This document shows, piece after piece, positions 17,237 through 26,757 of a stretch of 64,000 bases of DNA; the stretch's first letter is position 1; every line of letters begins with the position of its first letter. The DNA is from Bacteroidota bacterium. GTDB lineage: Bacteria; Bacteroidota; Bacteroidia; Flavobacteriales; Flavobacteriaceae. The stretch is from positions 124,001 through 188,000 of the forward strand of contig JAEWHE010000009.1 of the NCBI GenBank assembly GCA_023387965.1, in the 5' to 3' direction. Both the position numbers and the translations under genes were made by a program. The notes under the pieces were generated by a model. The model did no database searches. It was not told the DNA's origin and saw nothing but the letters and a program-made list of their open reading frames with translations.

Positions 17237-18739
17237 ATGAACCCTCAACTAATAAAAACCGAACTTCTCGCTGGTCTCACAGTAGCAATGACCATGATTC
17301 CCGAATCGTTGTCTTTCGCTATTTTGGCTGGATTGCCACCCTTAACCGGTTTATATGCCGCTTTTTTAATGGGAATCGTAACCGCTATTTTTGGTGGAAG
17401 ACCAGGCATGGTTTCCGGAGGTGCTGGGGCAACGGTAGTGGTACTGATTGCATTGGCAGCCTCACACGGAGTAGAATATTTGTTGGCTGCCGTAGTGCTT
17501 GCAGGAATATTGCAAATGGCAGTCGGGCTCTTCAAACTTGGTAAGTTTGTGCGACTCATTCCGCAACCGGTAATGTACGGCTTCCTAAACGGTCTTGCCA
17601 TTATTATTTTCATGGCACAAGTCGTACAATTTAAAGTGGTGGAAAACGGAACAACCTCATGGATGCAAGGAACACAATTGGCGGTCATGGTCGGATTGGC
17701 AGCCGCAACCATTTTAATTGTAGCACTGTTTCCAAGAATAACAAAAGCGTTTCCAGCTTCGCTTGCGGCAATCATTATAATTTTTGCCACAGTGTATTTT
17801 ATCAACATCGACACTAAAAAAGTGATCGACATCGCTACTGTTAGCGGCTCTCTGCCGTCGTTTAAAATTCCGAGCATCAGTTGGACTTGGGAAACCTTGC
17901 AAATAATTTTTCCATACGCATTAGTAATGGCAGGTGTGGGTTTAATCGAATCATTGCTAACGCTCAACATGGTGGATGAAATTACAAACACTAAGGGAAA
18001 AGCCAATAAAGAGGCGGTGGCACAAGGATTGGCAAACGTAACAAATGGATTCTTCGGAGGAATGGGCGGTTGTGCGATGGTGGCGCAAACATTGGTCAAC
18101 ATTGGTGCAGGTGCCAGAACCAGATTTTCAGCAGTCGTTGGCGCGATTACAATTTTAATTATTATTTTGGTTGGAGGACCGGTCATCGAACAAATTCCTA
18201 TGGCAGCATTGGTAGGCGTCATGATGATGGTAGCCATTACCACTTTCGAGTGGGCTTCCTTTCGCATCATCAAAAAAATGCCCGTCTCCGATATTTTTGT
18301 GGGAATTGTAGTGGCAGCAATAACGGTTATCCGTCACAACTTGGCTTTGGCTGTATTGGTTGGAGTAGTCGTTTCCGCTTTGGTTTTTGCCTGGGACAAC
18401 GCAAAACGAATTCGTGCAAGGAAATTCATTGATACCGATGGAAATAAAGTTTATGAAATCTTCGGACCACTGTTCTTTGGAAGCACTACGGCTTTCGTGG
18501 ACAAATTCGATATCAATGAAGATCCGCCAATGGTCATTATTGACTTCAAGGAATCACGCGTCGCCGATATGTCGGCCATTGAAGCACTGAAGAGAGTTAC
18601 CGAAAAGTATAAAAAAGAGGGTAAAACTGTAGTCCTTCGCCACCTAAGCCCCGATTGTGTGCAATTGCTCCAAAATGCCAACGGTTTTATCGAGGTCAAT
18701 ATTAGTGAAGATCCCAATTATCGAGTGATGCCGGATTAA
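17237..18739 (+). CDS. SulP family anion transporter with STAS domain
   Basis: A 500-residue inner-membrane transporter (SLC26/SulP). The membrane part (about residues 8-390) opens with GLTVAMTMIPESLSFAILAGLPPLTGLYAAF, the family signature, and has many hydrophobic segments. The C-terminal STAS domain (about 405-495) holds VIIDFKESRVADMSAIEAL. Family members carry sulfate, bicarbonate or other anions, and the substrate cannot be read from the sequence. It stands alone and converges on a lipoprotein gene. A sulfate role would fit sulfated glycan synthesis, but no sulfotransferase is seen here. Confidence 0.92.
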   Translation: MNPQLIKTELLAGLTVAMTMIPESLSFAILAGLPPLTGLYAAFLMGIVTAIFGGRPGMVSGGAGATVVVLIALAASHGVEYLLAAVVLAGILQMAVGLFKLGKFVRLIPQPVMYGFLNGLAIIIFMAQVVQFKVVENGTTSWMQGTQLAVMVGLAAATILIVALFPRITKAFPASLAAIIIIFATVYFINIDTKKVIDIATVSGSLPSFKIPSISWTWETLQIIFPYALVMAGVGLIESLLTLNMVDEITNTKGKANKEAVAQGLANVTNGFFGGMGGCAMVAQTLVNIGAGARTRFSAVVGAITILIIILVGGPVIEQIPMAALVGVMMMVAITTFEWASFRIIKKMPVSDIFVGIVVAAITVIRHNLALAVLVGVVVSALVFAWDNAKRIRARKFIDTDGNKVYEIFGPLFFGSTTAFVDKFDINEDPPMVIIDFKESRVADMSAIEALKRVTEKYKKEGKTVVLRHLSPDCVQLLQNANGFIEVNISEDPNYRVMPD

Positions 18740-18761
18740 CAAGTTTAGATTTTATACCAAA

Positions 18762-19439
18762 TTATTCGTAGCGATAGTTTACAATTAGATCTGAATCATC
18801 GTTTTCCAAATCTAGCGTCATTTTTTCCAAATAACCGTCAGCATCAAAAACATTGTTCACAGTTAATGAAATTCCTTCCACGTACATACTCGTCATAGGT
18901 TTTTCCGAAAGGAAATAGTAAGAAGAAGTGAAAAGTTGTATCATGAAAAAACTTTCAGTAGGCAAACCATATAGCGCTCCTTTTTGCGAGTTGCTCAAGT
19001 CGGCATTAAAAACCAACAGACCTTCAGTATTTTGTGCTTGCTCCATTCCCCTACCGTTAACCTTTATTAAAGCAAATTCACTAATTGTATAAGTCTTAGT
19101 AGCCGAATTATAGCTAACCGGAAGCTCCGTGCCATAATCATTAATGCTACTCAAAATATTATTGGTATAAATAAATTGTATGGGTTGGGTATCATAAGCC
19201 GAAGCAATGCTAATTAATCGGTTGCCGTCATAAGAAAGCGTAAATTCTACCTCGCCTTCTTCTATAATTTCCGAAATATTTCCGTCAGCATTATAATTAA
19301 AATGTAAACTCCGCTGAACGTAACCGTCGCTCTCTACGACTTCAACATCAGTGATACGTTTGCGAACTTCGTTTTTATCATCGTCATTATTACAAGAAAC
19401 TAAAAAAAGAGTCAGTAAAAAAAGGGTAAAGTTTTTCAT
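18762..19439 (-). CDS. Small lipoprotein of unknown function
   Basis: A 225-residue protein with a type II signal: a hydrophobic stretch then FLVSC, giving lipid-modified Cys16. The acidic NNDDD after the Cys resembles the surface-export signal described for Bacteroidetes lipoproteins. The remainder looks like beta-strand repeats (HFNYNADGNISEIIEEGE, TLSYDGNRLISI) seen in YD-repeat-like or DUF4595-type lipoproteins. It is monocistronic and ends 22 bp from the convergent sulP gene. Function is unknown. Confidence 0.8.
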   Translation of the reverse strand: MKNFTLFLLTLFLVSCNNDDDKNEVRKRITDVEVVESDGYVQRSLHFNYNADGNISEIIEEGEVEFTLSYDGNRLISIASAYDTQPIQFIYTNNILSSINDYGTELPVSYNSATKTYTISEFALIKVNGRGMEQAQNTEGLLVFNADLSNSQKGALYGLPTESFFMIQLFTSSYYFLSEKPMTSMYVEGISLTVNNVFDADGYLEKMTLDLENDDSDLIVNYRYE

Positions 19440-19549
19440 GATGTGGTCTTTGTGTTGTTTATATTTTTAAAGTTAACTAATATTCTTTTAAAGAAAAAGA
19501 TTACAATTTTTAAATTATTGTTAAAACAAAATAGTTTCGGAATTTTTAT

Positions 19550-19594
19550 CGCTTACGCAAAATGGATGCAACTCGAGTAGCTTTTGCGCAAGCG
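19550..19594. repeat. Inverted repeat hairpin with a third copy near the wzc stop
   Basis: CGCTTACGCAAAA at 19550-19562 and TTTTGCGCAAGCG at 19582-19594 are inverted with one mismatch around a 19-nt loop. A third copy, TTTTGCGTAAGCG, lies at 19675-19687 just after the wzc stop. The wzc terminator lies between the second and third copies. Confidence 0.7.
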
Positions 19595-19639
19595 AAACCA
19601 ATATCATTTTCCGAATCTACACCTGACAATTCTCCATAA

Positions 19640-19671
19640 AAAAAACCGCTCCAGATTGAAGCGGTTTTAGT
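19640..19671 (-). terminator. Rho-independent terminator after the first wzc
   Basis: On the minus strand a stem of AAACCGCT paired with AGCGGTTT and a 10-nt loop is followed by a run of T. It lies about 25 bp past the wzc stop. Confidence 0.8.
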
Positions 19672-19693
19672 AAATTTTGCGTAAGCGAAATAT

Positions 19694-22051
19694 TTATTTT
19701 TTACCAAAAAACTGACGGTACCACGGTTGTTTCACTTCTTCAACACCGTAACCGTAACCGTAGCCATAGCCATAACCGTAACCTTTTTTCATGATTTCGG
19801 TGTCATTTAAAATCATGGACATATTTGGTAATTTTCCTTCGTTGTAGAAATTTTCAGGCACGACTAACATACGTTTGTCGAGGTAATTGGCGCGAACCAC
19901 ATAGATGAAAGCATCGGCGTTTTTGGCGATCAAAACCGTATCGGTTACCACACTTACCGGAGCCGTGTCCACGATAATATAATCGTATTGATCGCGAAGG
20001 GTTTCAAACATACGATTGACCTTGTCATTCATCAACAACTCAGCCGGATTTGGCGGAATAACTCCAGATGCCAAAACGTCAAAATTCTCGAAATTAGGCA
20101 GTTTGGTAATAAACGAATGCAAATCGGCATCAGGTTTTGACAAGAAATTGGTAACCCCTTGGGGATTTACGGGCATGTATTCGGATAATTTCGGATTACG
20201 AATATCCATACCTACCAACAATACTTTTTTTCCACTCAAAGCGATGGTTGCCGCAAGATTTACCGAGATAAAAGTCTTTCCTTCACCTGGAATTGTGGAA
20301 GTCACAAAAATAGTTTTTCCGCTATTGTGGGTAATTCCGGAAAGTATGAATTCTAAATTGGTACGAATAATTCGGATGGCTTCAGCAGAACTGGAGCGAC
20401 TGGTTGTGCTGATTAGTTCTTCATGCGAATCGGATTTTGGTACATCACCCAAGAATGGAATCTCAAAACGTTTTTCGAGATCCAAACGTGTACGCACTTT
20501 TGTATTTAATAAATTGGACAAATAGATTGAGCCAAACGGAATAAGCAAACCGATAATTAACGCACCCAAATAAATAATCATCTTTTTAGGTGAAACCGGG
20601 GTCTTGGAGAAACTGGCTGCGTCAATTATTTTAGCGTTTTTCTCAGTTGCTGCTAAGGTTAATGCAGTTTCTTCCCTTTTTTGAAGTAAATACAAATAGA
20701 GTTCTTCTTTTACTTTTTGTTGACGGTCAATAATTCTGAACTCACGTTCTAAAGTAGGTACTTGCGACTTTTTATTGCCGATGATATTCTCCTGACGACT
20801 GAGATTGTTTTTAGTGATGGTTAAAGCCGACTGCATTTTTTGCAAGCTTTGCGCAATGTTCGCTTTTAATGACTTGATACGAGCAAGCGTATTGGCGACT
20901 AACGGATTTTCGGCAGTTGCATTGGCCGATAATCTTTTGTATTCTAAAATCAATTGGTTGTATTCTGTGATCAAAGATGAAGCATCGCTATCGGTTGAAA
21001 GCAAATTAGTGGGAACCAAGTCTTCCGGACCACTTGAACGCAGATATTCGCGCATGCTCGCAACGACGTTCAACTGAATTTCAGTATCAATTACTTTTTT
21101 TTCGTATTCGGATGCATTGGTTAAAAACAGCTCAGCTTCTTTAGGAATATCGGTTAAGTTATTGGTACGTTTAAAGGCTTCGGCATCTTTTTCAACATCA
21201 GTCAATTCTTCAGAGATAAGTTTTAACCTAGTGGAGATGAATTGAGATGTTTTTTCGGCCACCATGTTTTTCTCCTCAACTGCATCATTATTGTAGATTT
21301 CTACCAATTCATTTAAGTAGTCGGCGGCTCTTTGCGGAACGGCATCATCAATAGAAAGTTCTAAAACGCTTGTAAATTTCCCCACAGGGGTCACTTGTAA
21401 TAGGGAACGGTATTGGGCAGTAGTTTGATCAATTGGCTTGATGACACAATCGATTTGAAAATCGGGTTTTGACTTTATATCATTTAGCGAAATTGAGAGC
21501 ATTCCTTGTGGCGTTCTAATTAACTTTCCAAATTCGAATGTGCCCAATTCTTTTTCTTCCCCATTTAGAAGTTTAAATTTATTGGCTTCCTGTGTTGATT
21601 GAATGGTGAAAAACACAGTTTTTTCTGCAAATTGTTCATTTGCAGAAAAAATCGCTTTGATAGGAGATCCGCTATATACATCAAATGATTTTACTCTACC
21701 GCGTGAAATATAATGGATATGCAAATCTAAGGCATCGACAGTTTTTCCGGCTAAGGTTCTCGATTTAAGCACTTCGATCTCATTATCCACGTTGCTTTTA
21801 GGTCCGCTTCCAGTAAGCTCAGATAAAACGCTTAATTCTGAAGCCATTCCACCTCTTCTATCATCTTTTACCATGATAATCGATGTTGCTTTATAAATAG
21901 GAGTTGCATATCTTAAATAAATGAATGCCGCCCCTAAAATGGCAATAGCTGACAAGACAAACCATTTCCAGTGAATGAGGTATTTATCAAGTTCGCTTCT
22001 TAAATTAAATTCAGGTTCGGTGTTCGAACGGGTATCGGAATATTCAGTCAT
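19694..22051 (-). CDS. wzc: Polysaccharide co-polymerase with tyrosine autokinase (Wzc), copy 1
   Basis: A 785-residue inner-membrane protein. A Wzz domain with a membrane segment near residues 33-50 comes first, then a long coiled periplasmic part, a second membrane segment near 490-512 and a cytoplasmic BY-kinase. Walker A STIPGEGKT ends at residue 593. Walker A' has GMDIRNPK and Walker B has IIVDTAP. The tail has a Tyr-Gly alternation (758-769) before KQPWYRQFFGKK, and the tyrosines are likely autophosphorylation sites. With Wza it controls chain length and export. The likely counter-acting phosphatase is at 16315. It is 3 bp after wza. Confidence 0.94.
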   Translation of the reverse strand: MTEYSDTRSNTEPEFNLRSELDKYLIHWKWFVLSAIAILGAAFIYLRYATPIYKATSIIMVKDDRRGGMASELSVLSELTGSGPKSNVDNEIEVLKSRTLAGKTVDALDLHIHYISRGRVKSFDVYSGSPIKAIFSANEQFAEKTVFFTIQSTQEANKFKLLNGEEKELGTFEFGKLIRTPQGMLSISLNDIKSKPDFQIDCVIKPIDQTTAQYRSLLQVTPVGKFTSVLELSIDDAVPQRAADYLNELVEIYNNDAVEEKNMVAEKTSQFISTRLKLISEELTDVEKDAEAFKRTNNLTDIPKEAELFLTNASEYEKKVIDTEIQLNVVASMREYLRSSGPEDLVPTNLLSTDSDASSLITEYNQLILEYKRLSANATAENPLVANTLARIKSLKANIAQSLQKMQSALTITKNNLSRQENIIGNKKSQVPTLEREFRIIDRQQKVKEELYLYLLQKREETALTLAATEKNAKIIDAASFSKTPVSPKKMIIYLGALIIGLLIPFGSIYLSNLLNTKVRTRLDLEKRFEIPFLGDVPKSDSHEELISTTSRSSSAEAIRIIRTNLEFILSGITHNSGKTIFVTSTIPGEGKTFISVNLAATIALSGKKVLLVGMDIRNPKLSEYMPVNPQGVTNFLSKPDADLHSFITKLPNFENFDVLASGVIPPNPAELLMNDKVNRMFETLRDQYDYIIVDTAPVSVVTDTVLIAKNADAFIYVVRANYLDKRMLVVPENFYNEGKLPNMSMILNDTEIMKKGYGYGYGYGYGYGVEEVKQPWYRQFFGKK

Positions 22052-22054
22052 TTT

Positions 22055-22843
22055 TTATCGTAAAATTAAGGCAACTACGGTCAATAACAGGGAAATTGAA
22101 GACAAGATAATGGAAGTATTTGGCCCTACCGCGGAGGCGTTGATCCTAGTTTTATTAGGTTCAACGTACACAACATCGTTTTGAGAAAGATAATAATAAG
22201 GCGAATTGAAAAAATCGGCTTGTGTAATATCTACTCTCGCCATTTCTTTTTTTCCGCCGTTGTCACGAATTACTAAAATATTATCTCTTTTACCGTAACC
22301 AGTTAAGTCACCTGCCATACTCAATGCTTCAGGCAATGTAATCCGTTCACTACTAATGGGAAAAACCCCTGGTCGATTTACTTCTCCCTGAACCGTAATT
22401 TTATAGTTTAAGATTCTCAAATTAATTTCAGGATCTTTTATGTATTTTTTTAAAGCTTCTTTAATCGTTGTAACGGCTTGCTCGCGTGACAATCCGGCAA
22501 GTTTCATTTTCCCAATCATAGGAAAAGAAATTTCGCCAGCAGCATCGACTAAATAAGAATTCATAGGAACAGATTCATTTCCTAATCTCATACTAGTAAT
22601 AGCTCCATTCATAGATTGATTAAACGGTGCCGTAATTTCCGGATCAATTCCCATTACGGTAATCATTAATAAATCGTCAGCATGAATTGCAGTTTCAAAG
22701 GTTTGGCTATTGACGGCATTTACCACCTCTTCGATATTTTGGTAATAATTATAATCTTTTTTAGAAGCACAACCTGTTGACAAAAGTATCAACACAATTG
22801 TAAATGATAGCAAAATTCTCTTTTTTTTCATTTTCTTTCGCAA
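22055..22843 (-). CDS. wza: Polysaccharide export outer-membrane lipoprotein (Wza), copy 1
   Basis: A 262-residue lipoprotein: a basic start, a hydrophobic stretch, lipobox STGC with Cys25. A poly-export domain follows (about 50-150, with DLLMITVMGIDPE). Then comes an SLBB domain with VQGEVNRPGVFPI. The C-terminal hydrophobic stretch (240-260) may be the membrane-spanning helix of the barrel. It forms the outer-membrane exit for polysaccharide and docks to Wzc, encoded 3 bp downstream. ATG at 22843 or at 22831 (MKKKRI) would both give a working signal. Confidence 0.92.
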   Translation of the reverse strand: MRKKMKKKRILLSFTIVLILLSTGCASKKDYNYYQNIEEVVNAVNSQTFETAIHADDLLMITVMGIDPEITAPFNQSMNGAITSMRLGNESVPMNSYLVDAAGEISFPMIGKMKLAGLSREQAVTTIKEALKKYIKDPEINLRILNYKITVQGEVNRPGVFPISSERITLPEALSMAGDLTGYGKRDNILVIRDNGGKKEMARVDITQADFFNSPYYYLSQNDVVYVEPNKTRINASAVGPNTSIILSSISLLLTVVALILR

Positions 22844-22867
22844 ATATTTATTTTTATATGGTTATTT

Positions 22868-24844
22868 TTATAGTCTAGTGACTGAAACTTCATCCAAACT
22901 CGAAAATGCTGAATTTAAACTTTTAAATTCTGGTACAATATTTTTCATTTGGCGGACAACTTCGTGGTGGGGAACGCAATCGCCTGATACTATTAAATTT
23001 TCTACCGCTTCACTCACAAATTCATAGTTATCAAAAACTTCTTCGGCAATCATGATTTTTTTATGGTGTGTTGGCAATGTTTTGGCAGCGTCATTGAGCA
23101 ATTCTTCATATAGCTTTTCGCCTGGACGAAGCCCTACGATTTTAATTGAAATTTCTTTATTTGGAGTATATCCAGCCAATTTAATCATTTTTTTGGCCAA
23201 ATCAATAATTTTTACCGGTTTGCCCATATCAAAAATGTAGATTTCCCCACCACGACCCATAGCTCCTGCTTCTAAAACCAATTGGCAAGCTTCCGGAATG
23301 GTCATAAAATAACGGATAATTTCGGGATGGGTAATGGTAATTGGACCTCCTTCTACAATCTGTTTTTTGAAAAGCGGCACTACTGATCCGTTCGAACCCA
23401 AAACATTCCCAAAACGGGTGGTGATAAATTTTGTGGTGTTTCCGTTGACGGCGCGGTTTTTAAAATAAAGCGACTGTACATACTTTTCCGCAATTCGCTT
23501 TGAAGCTCCCATTACACTACTCGGGTTTACCGCTTTGTCAGTTGATACCATTACAAAACGCTCGACTCCAAATTCTACCGCTAAATCTGCTACATTTCTT
23601 GTTCCTAAAATATTGGTAAACACCGCCTGACAAGGATTTTCTTCCATCAAAGGCACATGTTTGTAAGCTGCAGCATGATACACCACTTGCGGTTGCATTT
23701 CGTCAAAAATCTGACGCATTACCGTTTTATTCCGAATATCCGCCAGAATATTTCGGATTTGCACATCAGGATTAATGCCTGCTAATTCCAAACTAAGCGA
23801 ATGCAAAGGTGTTTCGGCTTGGTCCAAAATAATAATCTGTCTGGGATTAAAATTCATTACCTGACGCACAATTTCGCTACCGATTGAACCGGCAGCTCCA
23901 GTAACCATGATGGTTTTGTTTTGTAATTGTGCCGAAATAGATTTCATATCCAGAACAATTGGTTTGCGTTCAAGCAAATCCTGAATCTCAAAAGATTTAA
24001 TATTTCGTGCAATATCTTTTTGGTTTTCCCAATCGGTTACCAAAGAAACGGTGAACACTTTGTAATTAAATTCAAGGCAATCCTCTACAATTGCCATCCG
24101 TTCCTGCTTGTTAAGGGATTTATCGGCAATAATAACCGCTGTAGCCCCTACCGAACGCATCATCACCGGAACCCTATGTTTTAAAGGAATAATGGGCAAG
24201 TCGAGAATACGTTTGGATGCATTTTGCTTGCTTTTTTCAATAAATCCTAAAATTTTAAATCTTGCCGGATTTTCGGCACGAAGTGCGTTTGCCAATGCGA
24301 TTGCGTTGTTATTAAAACCGTAAATTAAGATAGGCGTAAGTTCCGCTTCTTGGGTATTATTAAAATAACGTTCAAATGTTTGTTTGACTACAATTCGGTA
24401 AAAAAACAAAAAGAAAAAGGACAGAACAGCATTTAGAAAAAGTCCTGTATTAAGGTACAATTTAAAATCGTGGTCGAGTAAAAACACAAAATTGACCAGC
24501 ACCAAGGTAATGAAAGAACAAAATTGCGTAAAAAACAACTTCACACCATCGATGTATGATGAATGCCGTATGATACCGCTATAGGTTCGGAAAACCCAGA
24601 AGAAAAACACGTTGACAACAAAATAAACCCCTAATGCTTCTGCTAAAAAATCGTAAGGAATAAAAATTAATTTCATTCCTCGCAATAGCAAATAAGTAAG
24701 TAACCCCGTAAGCACAACGATTGAAACGTCAATCATTAAAATTACCCAACGCGGCAAATATCCAAGATTTTTGAAATTAAATTTCAAGTTTAAATTGCCC
24801 GCCACTTCTGAGGCATTGGACTTAAATTTTTGATACGGATTCAT
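22868..24844 (-). CDS. Membrane-bound UDP-GlcNAc 4,6-dehydratase (PglF/WbpM/CapD type)
   Basis: A 658-residue enzyme. Four membrane segments lie in residues 33-155, then a CoA-binding-like domain, then a C-terminal SDR domain. The NAD loop is TGAAGSIG at 315-322. The catalytic region has STDK at 434-437 with Met445 and Lys449 in MGASK, the Met replacing Tyr as in the large membrane dehydratases. It makes UDP-4-keto-6-deoxy-GlcNAc, the entry to bacillosamine and related sugars. The PglE- and PglD-like genes upstream at 25069 and 26758 supply the next steps. It has its own promoter-like site. Confidence 0.92.
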   Translation of the reverse strand: MNPYQKFKSNASEVAGNLNLKFNFKNLGYLPRWVILMIDVSIVVLTGLLTYLLLRGMKLIFIPYDFLAEALGVYFVVNVFFFWVFRTYSGIIRHSSYIDGVKLFFTQFCSFITLVLVNFVFLLDHDFKLYLNTGLFLNAVLSFFFLFFYRIVVKQTFERYFNNTQEAELTPILIYGFNNNAIALANALRAENPARFKILGFIEKSKQNASKRILDLPIIPLKHRVPVMMRSVGATAVIIADKSLNKQERMAIVEDCLEFNYKVFTVSLVTDWENQKDIARNIKSFEIQDLLERKPIVLDMKSISAQLQNKTIMVTGAAGSIGSEIVRQVMNFNPRQIIILDQAETPLHSLSLELAGINPDVQIRNILADIRNKTVMRQIFDEMQPQVVYHAAAYKHVPLMEENPCQAVFTNILGTRNVADLAVEFGVERFVMVSTDKAVNPSSVMGASKRIAEKYVQSLYFKNRAVNGNTTKFITTRFGNVLGSNGSVVPLFKKQIVEGGPITITHPEIIRYFMTIPEACQLVLEAGAMGRGGEIYIFDMGKPVKIIDLAKKMIKLAGYTPNKEISIKIVGLRPGEKLYEELLNDAAKTLPTHHKKIMIAEEVFDNYEFVSEAVENLIVSGDCVPHHEVVRQMKNIVPEFKSLNSAFSSLDEVSVTRL

Positions 24845-24892
24845 CCAACTCCATTAAAATTGATACTCGGGGGAAATTTTGTTTCTTCGCAA

Positions 24893-24925
24893 CAAAGTTA
24901 GGCGAAAAATTGAATATGTTACAAA
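24893..24925 (-). promoter_or_regulatory. Putative promoter for the dehydratase-wza-wzc operon
   Basis: On the minus strand TTTG (24922-24925), a 21-bp spacer and TAACTTTG (24893-24900) match the Bacteroidetes -33/-7 consensus, 49 bp before the ATG at 24844. Confidence 0.6.
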
Positions 24926-25005
24926 ATTGACGTTTATTTTCGTAAAGTTTTCCTTTATTATGTAGTTGTAGTGAGTTGTATAAAAATTTGTTTTAATATA
25001 TGCTT

Positions 25006-25068
25006 TCCATACACTATTCATATACTATCTATACACCATCCATACACTATCCATACACTACCTATGCA
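25006..25068. repeat. Tandem CCATACACTAT repeat
   Basis: About five imperfect copies of a unit near 12 bp (CCATACACTATC, CTATACACCATC and variants) lie between the dehydratase and aminotransferase genes and abut the aminotransferase stop at 25069. Nothing else is seen in this 224-bp spacer apart from the dehydratase promoter. Confidence 0.75.
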
Positions 25069-26211
25069 TTATCTTGGAAATAATCGATTTAAAACCAATA
25101 GAATGCGATTGCGGTCGTCATCTGAAAGATTGGATCCTGATGGTAGGCATAATCCATTTTCAAACAATTTTTCGGAAATGTTTGAGCCGTAATAAGGATA
25201 TTTTTCAAAAACAGGCTGCAGATGCATTGGCTTCCATAACGGACGGCTCTCAATGTTTTCGGTTTCAAAGGCCAATCTCAATGTTTCGCGAGTGATGCCT
25301 TTAGTTTTTTCCGAATCGATCACGATGGCGGACAACCAATGGTTAGAAAAATAATCTGCTGAAGGCTCTTTTAAGATTGTTATGCCGTCAATTTTCGAAA
25401 AATATTCCGCATAGAAATCGTGCATTTTTCGGCGCAAGGCAATGTGTTTGTCCAAAACTTCCATTTGTCCTCGACCAATTCCAGCTGAAATGTTGCTCAT
25501 TCGGTAATTATAACCCACTTCGCTATGTTGGTAATGTGGCGCATTGTCTCTGGCTTGAGTGGATAAAAACACGGCTTTATCTTTAATTTCTTTTGATTTT
25601 GTAACCAAAGCACCACCGCCAGAAGTTGTGATAATTTTATTTCCGTTGAAAGAAAGTACTCCCATTTCGCCAAAAGTTCCACATTTTTGACTTTTGTAAC
25701 TGCTTCCCAAAGCTTCAGCACTGTCTTCTAAAATAGGAATATCATATTTGTTGGCAACGGCATGAACAGCGTCTTTTTGATAAGGCATTCCATATAAATG
25801 TACCGCGATAATTGCTTTTGGCTTCGAACCTTTGGCAATTCTATCTTCAATAGCTTTTTCAAGCGCTACGGGACATAAATTCCAAGTTGTGGATTCGCTG
25901 TCCACAAAAACTGGTGTTGCCCCCTGGTACATGATTGGGTTTGCCGAAGCCGAAAATGTCATGCTTTGACAAATCACTTCATCTCCCGGTTTTACTCCTA
26001 AAATAATCAAACCCAAATGTAATGCTGCAGTTCCCGAACTTAAAGCGCCAACGTGAGAATTTTCGCCTACATATTTTTCGAGGTCTGCTTCAAATCCGTT
26101 GACATTTGGACCTAAAGGAGCTACCCAATTTGCTTCAAAAGCTTCGTTGACAAAATTTTGTTCGGTTCCACCCATGTGTGGAGAGGAAAGCCATATTTTT
26201 GATTGATTCAT
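25069..26211 (-). CDS. DegT/DnrJ/EryC1 aminotransferase (PglE-like)
   Basis: A 380-residue PLP-dependent sugar aminotransferase. It starts IWLSSPHMGGTEQNFVNEAFEANWVAPLGPNV, typical of PglE/LegC-type enzymes. VGALSSGTAALHLGL and EDSAEALGSSYKSQKCGTFGEMGVLSFNGNKIITTSGGG follow, the latter carrying the PLP lysine in NGNK. It should convert UDP-4-keto-6-deoxy-GlcNAc to the 4-amino sugar with glutamate. The dehydratase gene downstream and the acetyltransferase gene upstream complete a UDP-diNAc-bacillosamine route. The pathway assignment is inferred from these neighbours. Confidence 0.9.
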   Translation of the reverse strand: MNQSKIWLSSPHMGGTEQNFVNEAFEANWVAPLGPNVNGFEADLEKYVGENSHVGALSSGTAALHLGLIILGVKPGDEVICQSMTFSASANPIMYQGATPVFVDSESTTWNLCPVALEKAIEDRIAKGSKPKAIIAVHLYGMPYQKDAVHAVANKYDIPILEDSAEALGSSYKSQKCGTFGEMGVLSFNGNKIITTSGGGALVTKSKEIKDKAVFLSTQARDNAPHYQHSEVGYNYRMSNISAGIGRGQMEVLDKHIALRRKMHDFYAEYFSKIDGITILKEPSADYFSNHWLSAIVIDSEKTKGITRETLRLAFETENIESRPLWKPMHLQPVFEKYPYYGSNISEKLFENGLCLPSGSNLSDDDRNRILLVLNRLFPR

Positions 26212-26214
26212 TTT

Positions 26215-26757
26215 TTATTGGAATATAGTTTTGATAATAATTTTAATATCTGTTGCCAATGACTGATGGTAATAATATTCAAGGTTCATTTTGACTTTGT
26301 CAGGAAAAAGAACCTCATCATTGTATTTGAGTGGATTGGACTGATTGGCTAGTAATTGTTCTTCATTTCTGTATTTAATGGAAGCTTCGCTGGTAATTCC
26401 GGGCTTTAAATTTAATACTTTTCGATCTTCACCTTGTAACTGATCATAATATCCAGGAATATCAGGACGTGGTCCCACAAAAGTCATTTCTCCTTTTAAA
26501 ACATTGATTAACTGCGGCAATTCGTCGAGTTTAGATTTCCTTAAAAAACGTCCTATTCCAGAAATTTTTCTTGTTTTTGGGTGTACGGTTTTAAATTTAT
26601 AAATCGTAAAAAGCTTGCCGTATTGCCCTACTCTTTTTTGCAAAAATAGTCCGTTTGAAGATGTATCAATCGAACTAACTAAAAAAATAAAAGATGCAAT
26701 CGGAAACACCATTAAAATTGTGACAAATGCGACTACTAAATCGAAGAACCTTTTCAA
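26215..26757 (-). CDS. Phosphoglycosyltransferase, short type
   Basis: A 180-residue monotopic phosphoglycosyltransferase. A re-entrant N-terminal helix (FDLVVAFVTILMVFPIASFIFL) comes first. The catalytic Asp-Glu pair follows in KSKLDELPQLINVLKGEMTFVGPRPD. The family transfers a sugar-1-phosphate to undecaprenyl phosphate to start glycan chains. After GPRPD the sequence reads LKPGITSEASIKYRNEEQLL rather than the GWAQVNGRN block of the second enzyme at 27402. The neighbouring aminotransferase and PglD-like genes suggest UDP-diNAcBac as donor. Two initiating enzymes in one locus suggest two chains or a division of substrates. Confidence 0.87.
   Translation of the reverse strand: MKRFFDLVVAFVTILMVFPIASFIFLVSSIDTSSNGLFLQKRVGQYGKLFTIYKFKTVHPKTRKISGIGRFLRKSKLDELPQLINVLKGEMTFVGPRPDIPGYYDQLQGEDRKVLNLKPGITSEASIKYRNEEQLLANQSNPLKYNDEVLFPDKVKMNLEYYYHQSLATDIKIIIKTIFQ

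Noticed and set aside
17245..18273. Minus-strand open frame of 342 codons opposite the SulP gene
   Set aside because: It lies wholly inside a clear transporter gene, has low-complexity composition (Thr, Ala, Pro, Ile, Met), and no family pattern. It is a shadow of the codon usage of the + strand gene.
20016..20525. Plus-strand open frame of 169 codons opposite wzc copy 1
   Set aside because: It lies fully opposite the kinase domain of Wzc, which has all its motifs, and has no motif of its own.
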